Below, piece by piece: positions 58,226-64,000 of a stretch of 64,000 bases of DNA. Below the pieces are notes generated by a model. That model did no database searches, was not told the DNA's origin, and saw nothing but the letters and a program-made list of their open reading frames with translations. The stretch covers positions 6,820,001 to 6,884,000 of the forward strand of contig NZ_CP066831.1 in the NCBI RefSeq assembly GCF_016598615.1, given 5' to 3'. The translations under genes and the position numbers were made by a program. The number at the start of each line of letters is the position of its first letter. The stretch's first letter is position 1. Origin of the DNA: Streptomyces liliifuscus (lineage in GTDB: Bacteria > Actinomycetota > Actinomycetes > Streptomycetales > Streptomycetaceae).

Positions 58226-59077
58226 TCAGATGCTCTTGGCGATGGTTTCGATGAGGTCGTGGGAGGCGGCGGGCTTCAGGGTGGCCTGCTCCATGCGGTC
58301 CAGGATGAGCCGGTACGTCTCCAACTTCCCTGCCGCGTCAATCAGTTCGCTGCCGTGGCTGGTGTCCAGCTGGGCGGTGTCGAGGGCGGTCACCGGTCCG
58401 CTGGCGTAGTCGAGGCCGTGGCCGGCGGTTGGGAACGACGTGCCGCCGAAGGGGATGACGCGCAGGCTGATGTTCGGTTGTTCGCCGACTTCGACGAGAT
58501 GCCGGAGTTGGGCTTGGGCCACCTCCCGGCCGCCGAACTGCATGCGCAGGGCCGCTTCGTGGATGACCGCGATGTACGGCACCGGGTTGTCGCGAAACAG
58601 GACGGCCTGGCGTTTGATGCGGTGGGAGATGTAGTGCTCGATTTCGTGGGGTCGCAAGGCCGGGACTACTTCGCGGAAGAGCGCGCGGGCGTGATCGGGC
58701 GTCTGGAGCAGTCCGGGAATGTTGATGACCTGGGCAACGCGTAGTGCGGTGGCGTGGTGCTCCATTTCGGCCAAGTCCAGGAGGGGGGACGGCAGTGTGT
58801 CGCGGTACTCCTCCCACCAGCCGCGCGTGCGGTTCGTTGCCATGTCCGCGAGGGCGTCGACCAGCGGTTGGTCCGCGCAGCCGTAGATGTGGGCGAGTGT
58901 GCGTACGCGTTCCCCGCTCACGCCGAAGCGGTTGGCCTCGATGTTGCTGATCTGGGCTTGCGTAGTACCCAGCGAGTGGGCGGCCTGCACTGCGGTCATG
59001 CCCGCCCGCTCGCGCAGTCGGCGCAGTTCGGTGCCGATGCGGAGACGGCGAGCCGTGGGGGTGCTCCGTGGTGCCAT
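58226..59077 (-). CDS. XRE regulator with DUF5753 (WhiJ-like)
   Basis: 283 residues from ATG at 59077 with GGAGCGAGGG upstream. Helix-turn-helix (about 10-65: LRRLRERAGMTAVQAAHSLGTTQAQISNIEANR) followed by a DUF5753 ligand domain (about 95-275: PGLLQTPDHARALFREV, ISHRIKRQAVLFRDN). Linked gene order XRE-DUF397 with a divergent HATPase gene corresponds to the whiJ-type developmental clusters. It probably binds the inverted repeat at 59131-59168. Confidence 0.85.
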   Translation of the reverse strand: MAPRSTPTARRLRIGTELRRLRERAGMTAVQAAHSLGTTQAQISNIEANRFGVSGERVRTLAHIYGCADQPLVDALADMATNRTRGWWEEYRDTLPSPLLDLAEMEHHATALRVAQVINIPGLLQTPDHARALFREVVPALRPHEIEHYISHRIKRQAVLFRDNPVPYIAVIHEAALRMQFGGREVAQAQLRHLVEVGEQPNISLRVIPFGGTSFPTAGHGLDYASGPVTALDTAQLDTSHGSELIDAAGKLETYRLILDRMEQATLKPAASHDLIETIAKSI

Positions 59078-59130
59078 GCCCTCGCTCCGTTTCGTACATC
59101 TGACGTGGCGGTCACCCACACAGGGCAATT

Positions 59131-59168
59131 CCCTGAAGGTTTTGCAGATGCATGCAAAACCTTCAGGG
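59131..59168. promoter_or_regulatory. Perfect 16-bp inverted repeat between divergent genes
   Basis: CCCTGAAGGTTTTGCA and its exact complement, with spacer GATGCA, lies 54 bp before the XRE start and 161 bp before the HATPase gene. The AT-rich inner part is unusual here. It is a strong candidate operator for the WhiJ-like regulator, and it could also form a hairpin in RNA. Confidence 0.75.
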
Positions 59169-59328
59169 ATTGAAGTCTACGGTGAGACCCGAACCGCCCA
59201 GCCACCCCCGCCGATAGGCCCGGAAGCGCACCACGTACGTGCCTGTACGTGGCACCGCCACCGTCACCGCCCGGTCGAGGCGTCGAGCAAGTCGAATGAA
59301 GCAAGTCCCCCCACCGCAGGAGGCTTTC

Positions 59329-59826
59329 ATGGTCACCGTATCCCCGCCGTCCCTGCTGGAGGGTGAAGCGGACCCGACTTGGGCGTACGCCCTCCAGCTG
59401 CCCCGCGATCCCCGCGCCGCCCGTATCGCCCGCATCACCCTCCGGGCCGTGCTCGCCGGGCACGGACTGGCGCAACTCGTTGACGTCGCTGAGCTGTTGG
59501 CCTCCGAACTCGTCACCAACGCCTACCGCCACTCCATCGGCCCCGCCGCCCTCCGCCTTCGTGGCCTGGGTGGTAGTCGGCTGCGAGTGAGTGTCTGGGA
59601 TGCCAACCCTCACATCCCGCCCCCGTTCGACAAGTGCTCAGGACCGCTGCGTCCTGCGCCTGTGCCGGTGGAGGCCGATGGTGGGCGTGGACTGTACCTT
59701 GTATGCCACTTCGCGGACGCGTGGGGCGGGTATCCACTCGGAGACGATCTCCTCGGGACGAGCGGGAAGCTTCTGTGGTGCGAGCTGGGGGTGTCGGCGG
59801 ACGATCGTGCCCGAGCCGCCGCGTGA
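59329..59826 (+). CDS. HATPase (anti-sigma/AbaA-like) protein
   Basis: 165 residues from ATG at 59329 with GCAGGAGGC upstream. GHKL ATP-binding fold: N box ELLASELVTNAYRHS, G1 VWDANPHIPPP and G2 GGRGLYLVCHFAD. It is like RsbW/SpoIIAB anti-sigma kinases found next to WhiJ-type regulators. Kinase activity and target unknown. Divergent from XRE, so the whole is a three-gene WhiJ-like set. Confidence 0.85.
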   Translation: MVTVSPPSLLEGEADPTWAYALQLPRDPRAARIARITLRAVLAGHGLAQLVDVAELLASELVTNAYRHSIGPAALRLRGLGGSRLRVSVWDANPHIPPPFDKCSGPLRPAPVPVEADGGRGLYLVCHFADAWGGYPLGDDLLGTSGKLLWCELGVSADDRARAAA

Positions 59827-59920
59827 CGGCCGAGCGGCCGGTGATCATGCGGCGGGCGGCCAGGATGGCCCCGCGCTATCGTGGAAGCGCGACACGCTCT
59901 GTAACCAGCGGAGGACCGTG

Positions 59921-60547
59921 GTGACCACCATGACCGAGCGCCCGACGGCCATAGACGCCTCTCCGGCCGGAGCCTTTGAAGACATGCTCCGAATCGTCGA
60001 GGAGCTGGACACACCTGACGGCTACAAGGCCGAACTCATCCGGGGGAAGATCATCGTGTCGCCGTGGTCGAAGCTGCGCTACAAGAAGGTGATGAAGTCA
60101 CTGCGGCTGCAGTTGCAACCCCATACCCCGGAGGGTCACGACGTCGACGTAGCGCCGTTTCTCTTCACCTTCCCCGGCTCCGAGCGGGGCTTCGGCCCTG
60201 ATCTGCACGTCGCCGACGAGACTGCCTTCGACGTCGATGGCCGCCATGCCGATGGTGCCGCTCTGTCCCTCGCCGCGGAGCTGACGTCCGACTCCACCAA
60301 GGACGCCGACTGGCTCGACAAGCTGGACACGTACGGTCGGGTCGTGCCCGTGTACCTGGTGCTCGACATGCAGGTCCAGGAGGTCACAGCCTTCTGGGAT
60401 CCGTCTTCGAAGGGCTTTCGGTCCAGGCACTCCGTTCCCTTCGGTGAGCCGCTGCACGTGCCCGCGCCCTTCGACTTCGAGTTGGACACGTCCGGGTTCT
60501 TCGTCCGCGCGCATGACGCCAACGGAGAGGGCGCGCGCGACGCGTGA
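59921..60547 (+). CDS. Uma2-family (DUF820) putative endonuclease
   Basis: 208 residues from GTG at 59921 with GGAGG six bases upstream; the GTG at 59918 and ATG at 59930 are alternatives. Fold motifs FGPDLHVADE, LSLAAELTSDSTKDADWLDKLDTYGR and VPVYLVLDMQ carry the Asp/Glu/Lys pattern of PD-(D/E)XK Uma2 proteins. Such proteins are common in Streptomyces and often near HATPases and regulators. Biological role is unclear. Confidence 0.85.
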   Translation: MTTMTERPTAIDASPAGAFEDMLRIVEELDTPDGYKAELIRGKIIVSPWSKLRYKKVMKSLRLQLQPHTPEGHDVDVAPFLFTFPGSERGFGPDLHVADETAFDVDGRHADGAALSLAAELTSDSTKDADWLDKLDTYGRVVPVYLVLDMQVQEVTAFWDPSSKGFRSRHSVPFGEPLHVPAPFDFELDTSGFFVRAHDANGEGARDA

Positions 60548-60604
60548 ACACCGGACGTCGGTCTGCGGGCGAGTCGGCGCAGACCGACGACGGTACGGCG
60601 GCTC

Positions 60605-61771
60605 TCAGCCCACCAACCCCAACTCCCGTGCGATCAGCATCCGCTGGACCTCGCTAGTGCCCTCGCCGATTTCCAGGATCTTGGAGTCGCGCCACATGCG
60701 GGCGACCGGGTACTCGTTCATGAAGCCGTAGCCGCCGTGGATCTGGGTGGCGTCACGGGCGTTGTCGACGGCGATGGTGGAGGAGTGGAGTTTCGCCAGG
60801 GCCGCCTCCTTCTTGAAGGGCTCGCCCGCCACCAGGCGGGAGGCCGCGTCGCGCCAGGCGAGGCGGGCCGTGTGGGCCTTCATCTCCATGTCCGCGATCT
60901 TGAACTGGATCGCCTGGTTCGCGCCGATCGGGCGGCCGAAGGCATGGCGCTCCTTCGCGTACTTCACCGACTCGTCCACACAGCCCTGGGCCAGGCCCGT
61001 CGCGAGTGCCGCGATGGCGATGCGGCCCTCGTCCAGGATGCGGAGGAACTGCGCGTAGCCGCGGCCCTCGGACCCGAGCAGGTTCGCGGCCGGGACGCGG
61101 ACGTCGGCGAAGGAGAGCTCCCGGGTGTCGGAGGCGTTCCAGCCGACCTTCGAGTACGGAGCCGCGACCGTGAAGCCGGGAGTCCCCGACGGCACGATGA
61201 TCGAGGAGATCAGCGGCTTGCCGTCCGGAGTACGGCCGGTCACCGCCGTCACCGTGACCAGGCCCGTGATGTCCGTCCCCGAGTTGGTGATGAAGCACTT
61301 GGTGCCGTTGATCACCCACTCGTTCGTCGCCTCGTCCAGGCGGGCCGTCGTACGGGTCGCGCCCGCGTCCGAGCCGCCGTCCGGCTCGGTGAGTCCGAAG
61401 GCCCCGAGGATCTCGCCCGAGCAGAGACGGGGCAGCCACTCCGCCTTCTGCTCGTCGGTCCCGAAGAGGTGGATGGGCATCGCGCCGAGGGAGACACCCG
61501 CCTCCAGGGTGATGGCCACCGACGAGTCCACGCGGGCCAGTTCCTCCAGCACGATGCCGAGGGCCATGTAGTCGCCGCCCATGCCCCCGTACTCCTCCGG
61601 GAACGGCAGCCCGAACAGACCCATGCGGCCCATCTCGCGGACGATCTCGTACGGGAACTCGTGGCGCTCGTAGAAGTCGCCGATCTTCGGTGCCACGACG
61701 TCGTGCGCGAAGTCGGCCACCGTACGGCGGAGTTCGTCGAGTTCGGGGGAGAGGCGGTGGTCGAGAGGCAT
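60605..61771 (-). CDS. Acyl-CoA dehydrogenase
   Basis: 388 residues from ATG at 61771 with AGGAG upstream. Flavoprotein fold of the short-chain class, with GGMGGDYMALGIVLEELARVDSS, TEPDGGSDAGATRT and C-terminal GGYGFMNEYPVARMWRD...ILEIGEGTSEVQRMLIAREL. It is likely an isovaleryl-CoA type enzyme because it is near a HMG-CoA lyase and carboxylase of leucine breakdown. In S. coelicolor the acdH gene occupies this place, as I recall. A start at 62530 is not needed. Confidence 0.92.
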   Translation of the reverse strand: MPLDHRLSPELDELRRTVADFAHDVVAPKIGDFYERHEFPYEIVREMGRMGLFGLPFPEEYGGMGGDYMALGIVLEELARVDSSVAITLEAGVSLGAMPIHLFGTDEQKAEWLPRLCSGEILGAFGLTEPDGGSDAGATRTTARLDEATNEWVINGTKCFITNSGTDITGLVTVTAVTGRTPDGKPLISSIIVPSGTPGFTVAAPYSKVGWNASDTRELSFADVRVPAANLLGSEGRGYAQFLRILDEGRIAIAALATGLAQGCVDESVKYAKERHAFGRPIGANQAIQFKIADMEMKAHTARLAWRDAASRLVAGEPFKKEAALAKLHSSTIAVDNARDATQIHGGYGFMNEYPVARMWRDSKILEIGEGTSEVQRMLIARELGLVG

Positions 61772-61776
61772 GGGGA

Positions 61777-62733
61777 TCACTCCTGGTGGGAGAGGGCGCG
61801 GACGGTGCGGGACGGGCTGGGTCGGCCCAGTTGTTCGGCCATCCACACGCTGGTGGCGGTGAGACGGTCGAGGTCGACCCCGGTGTCGATGCCGAGGCCC
61901 GTCAGCATCCACACGAGGTCTTCGGTGGCGAGGTTGCCGGTGGCGCTCTTCGCGTACGGGCAGCCGCCAAGGCCGCCCGCGGACGCGTCCACCGTCGTGA
62001 CGCCGTGCTGGAGCGCGGCCAGGGTGTTGGAGAGCGCCTGGCCGTACGTGTCGTGGAAGTGCACGCCGATGGAAGCCGTGGCCACGCCCTGTCGGTTGAG
62101 CGCGGTGAGGAGAGCCCGCACATGCCCGGGGGTCGCCACGCCGATCGTGTCGCCCAGGCTCAACTCGTCGCAGCCCATGTCGAGGAGGGCCCGGCAGACC
62201 CGTACGACCTGGGGGACGGGCACCGGCCCCTCCCACGGATCGCCGAAGCACATCGACAGATAGCCGCGGACATGGGCGTCCTGGTCCTTGGCCCGCCGGA
62301 CCACCGGCTCGAACATCGCCAGCGCCTCGTCCACGGTCCGGTTGAGATTGGCCTTGGCGAAGGACTCCGTGGCACTGGCGAAGACCGCGATACGGGTCGC
62401 GCCGAGAGCCAGCGCCCGGTCCAGACCCCGTTCGTTCGGTACGAGGACGGGGAGGGCCGTGCCCGAGAGGTCCCCCAGGTCGCGGACGAGGGGGAACAGC
62501 TGCTCCGCGTCGGCCAGTTGGGGCACCCACTTCGGGTGGACGAAGCTCGTCGCCTCGATGGTCCCGAGGCCCGCGTCGGCCAGCCGCCGTACGAACTCCG
62601 CCTTGGTCTCCGTCGGGACGGTGGCCTTCTCGTTCTGCAGTCCGTCGCGGGCGCCGACCTCGTGGATGCGGACGCGGGCCGGGAGCCCTTCGGCCGGTAC
62701 GGGCATGGGCAGCCCGAGTTCGGGGGTGGTCAT
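61777..62733 (-). CDS. Hydroxymethylglutaryl-CoA lyase
   Basis: 318 residues from ATG overlapping the carboxylase stop as ATGA. VGARDGLQNEK is the DRE-TIM metallolyase signature, with GGLGGCPYAKSATGN carrying the catalytic Cys loop. It cleaves HMG-CoA to acetyl-CoA and acetoacetate at the end of leucine degradation. Five bases separate it from the dehydrogenase. Confidence 0.95.
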   Translation of the reverse strand: MTTPELGLPMPVPAEGLPARVRIHEVGARDGLQNEKATVPTETKAEFVRRLADAGLGTIEATSFVHPKWVPQLADAEQLFPLVRDLGDLSGTALPVLVPNERGLDRALALGATRIAVFASATESFAKANLNRTVDEALAMFEPVVRRAKDQDAHVRGYLSMCFGDPWEGPVPVPQVVRVCRALLDMGCDELSLGDTIGVATPGHVRALLTALNRQGVATASIGVHFHDTYGQALSNTLAALQHGVTTVDASAGGLGGCPYAKSATGNLATEDLVWMLTGLGIDTGVDLDRLTATSVWMAEQLGRPSPSRTVRALSHQE

Positions 62734-64000
62734 GCCTTCTCCTCCTCCTGCGCTTCCTCGCTCGGCGCTACCACGGCCAGGATCTGGTCCATGGCGACCG
62801 TCGTGCCCGGGGTGACGTCCAGCTCCGTGACGGTGCCGGCGTGCGGGGCGGAGATGACGTGCTCCATCTTCATCGCCTCCACCACCAACAGGCTCTGCCC
62901 GGCGGTCACTTCGTCCCCGACGGCCACCTTCACGACGGTCACCGTGCCGGGCATGGGGGCGGTGAGGGAGTCCGCGCCTGCGTGGGCCGCGCCGGTGAGG
63001 GAGGCGGCGACGGGGTCGTGGTCCAGCAGATTCCAGACGTCACCGTCGCGGCCGAGCCAGGTGGAGGTGTGGTGGAAGGTGTGGGTCCGGCCGGCGAGGT
63101 GGAGGGTGACGGTGGAGGGCTGAGAAAAGCGGTTCTCTTCCCCAGGCCCACCCCTTCCCGAAACCGGGGGCAAGCCCCCGGGCCCCCAGGAGATGGCGGC
63201 TGCGCCACCAGGCTCGGGGAAGGATTGGGCTGCGCCACCAGGCTCGGGGACCGGTTCGGCTGCGCCGTCGGGCCCGCTGTGGTGCCGGGCTACGCCCTCG
63301 GCGCCCCCGAGCGATTCGGCTGCGCCGTCAACGCCGTCGAGCCGGAACTCCGCGCCCTCCGCCGTGCCCCGCACGCGGACGGTCACGGGATCGTGGCCGG
63401 GCACGCGGAGATGGTGCACGGTCCAGGCGGGCTCGCCACCGAGTCGCCACCCACTGGGCACGGAGAACGGATCGACCCATGCGGACCCATTCAGCCCGCT
63501 CCCACCCAGCCCGTCCGGCGTTTGAGGACGAGGCCGTTCAGGCCGATTGGCGGGGGCCTGGGGGCGCAGCCCCCAGCTTCGGGAAGGGGTGGGGCCGGGG
63601 AAGAGCGCCGCCTGTCGCAGCAACCCACCCACCACATACACCTCCGGCGGAACCCCGGTCGAGACCAGCCCCTCGACCTCCCGCTCAACCAACCCCGTGT
63701 CCAACTCACCGGCAACAACCGCAGGATGGCCCAGCAACCTCCGGAGGAACCCCGCGTTCGTCTGCACCCCGAGCGTCACCGTCTCCGCCAACGCCCCCCG
63801 AAGCCGCCGCAGCGCGGTCGCCCGGTCCGGCCCGTACGCGATCACCTTGGACAGCATCGGGTCGTACAACGACCCGACCTCCGTGCCCTCGGACAGCCCA
63901 GAGTCCGTACGGACCCCGTCACCCTGGGGCTCGTGCAGCCGCAGGACCGTACCGCCGGACGGCAGGAAGCCCCGCGCCGGATCCTCCGCGCAGATCCGGG
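62730..64000 (-). CDS. Biotin-dependent acyl-CoA carboxylase alpha subunit, C-terminal part
   Basis: Partial: 423 residues ending at TGA 62730, the start lying beyond the right edge. The visible part begins in the biotin carboxylase C-terminal domain (RICAEDPARGFLPSGGTVL), a BT-type linker follows, and the biotin carrier is at the C-terminus with the biotinylated Lys in VEAMKMEHVI. With HMG-CoA lyase and the dehydrogenase it fits methylcrotonyl-CoA carboxylase of leucine breakdown. Two in-frame insertions of repeat-type DNA (about 63490-63605 and 63125-63330) break the usual linker. Confidence 0.93.
   Translation of the reverse strand, partial: RICAEDPARGFLPSGGTVLRLHEPQGDGVRTDSGLSEGTEVGSLYDPMLSKVIAYGPDRATALRRLRGALAETVTLGVQTNAGFLRRLLGHPAVVAGELDTGLVEREVEGLVSTGVPPEVYVVGGLLRQAALFPGPTPSRSWGLRPQAPANRPERPRPQTPDGLGGSGLNGSAWVDPFSVPSGWRLGGEPAWTVHHLRVPGHDPVTVRVRGTAEGAEFRLDGVDGAAESLGGAEGVARHHSGPDGAAEPVPEPGGAAQSFPEPGGAAAISWGPGGLPPVSGRGGPGEENRFSQPSTVTLHLAGRTHTFHHTSTWLGRDGDVWNLLDHDPVAASLTGAAHAGADSLTAPMPGTVTVVKVAVGDEVTAGQSLLVVEAMKMEHVISAPHAGTVTELDVTPGTTVAMDQILAVVAPSEEAQEEEKA
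63125..63330 (-). repeat. In-frame repetitive insertion in the carboxylase linker
   Basis: A 30-bp direct repeat (GGCTGCGCCACCAGGCTCGG at 63198 and 63228, partial third at 63258) sits in the coding sequence and adds Gly/Ala/Pro repeats (EPGGAAQSFPEPGGAA) without shifting frame. A hairpin CCGGGGGC/GCCCCCGG (63164-63181) lies at its start. Confidence 0.75.
63490..63605 (-). repeat. Streptomyces-type intergenic repeat inside the carboxylase gene
   Basis: Contains CCCGTCCGGCGTTTGAGGAC, a widespread Streptomyces intergenic repeat as I recall it, and hairpin CTGGGGGC/GCCCCCAG (63558-63576). It is read in frame as SRSWGLRPQAPANRPERPRPQ... (minus strand). Confidence 0.7.

Overview
The window is high-GC actinobacterial DNA and almost certainly a Streptomyces chromosome. 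The evidence is the codon bias, the many GTG starts and GTGA/ATGA stop-start overlaps, a bldA-type TTA codon in adpA, desferrioxamine genes, and a dispersed G/C-rich intergenic repeat. From memory, the order des cluster - hexosaminidase - glmS - adpA - orn - cebR/cebEFG/bglC matches the S. coelicolor SCO2777-SCO2801 neighbourhood. No database search was run.

Layout. 1-2.3 kb: a partial repeat-rich gene and a secreted M6-type metalloprotease, then tRNA-Lys. 2.3-8.3 kb: hypothetical genes and a minus-strand cassette of an Fe-S RecB-type nuclease, a 549-residue unknown protein, a superfamily I helicase and a 59-residue protein repeating the helicase tail. 8.2-14 kb: PAP2 membrane phosphatase, histidine phosphatase, a TPR/XRE regulator, a spermidine-synthase-like protein and small unknowns. 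14-17.8 kb: a two-component system followed by a GH18 chitinase with a DasR-type site. 17.9-24.5 kb: the cellobiose system bglC-cebG-cebF-cebE with divergent cebR and two CebR operators. 24.5-35 kb: tRNA-His, orn, adpA (with TTA codon), a universal stress protein, a GPR1/FUN34/YaaH membrane protein, glmS, a Tat-exported phosphoesterase and a DUF4429 protein. 35.2-36.8 kb: GH20 hexosaminidase with a second DasR-type site. 37-44.6 kb: desferrioxamine genes desD, desC, desB, desA, a siderophore-interacting reductase and desE, with two iron boxes.

44.8-60.5 kb looks like an accessory insertion between desE and a leucine-catabolism block. It holds a 1267-residue LamG protein, a 2312-residue RHS/HINT polymorphic toxin with a small overlapping immunity candidate, a broken HINT remnant carrying an alternative toxin tail with its own immunity candidate, a lipoprotein, a WhiJ-like set (XRE, DUF397, HATPase) around a perfect 16-bp inverted repeat, and a Uma2-family protein. 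60.6-64 kb: acyl-CoA dehydrogenase, HMG-CoA lyase and the C-terminal part of a biotin-dependent carboxylase alpha subunit containing in-frame repeat insertions.

How the genes work together: chitin and cellulose oligomer use (chitinase, hexosaminidase, glmS, ceb), development (adpA, orn), iron acquisition (des) and interbacterial competition (RHS) lie side by side. The least explained unit is the nuclease/helicase cassette at 3.8-8.3 kb, which resembles a split Dna2. The toxin locus with an orphan tail is the clearest sign of recent rearrangement.
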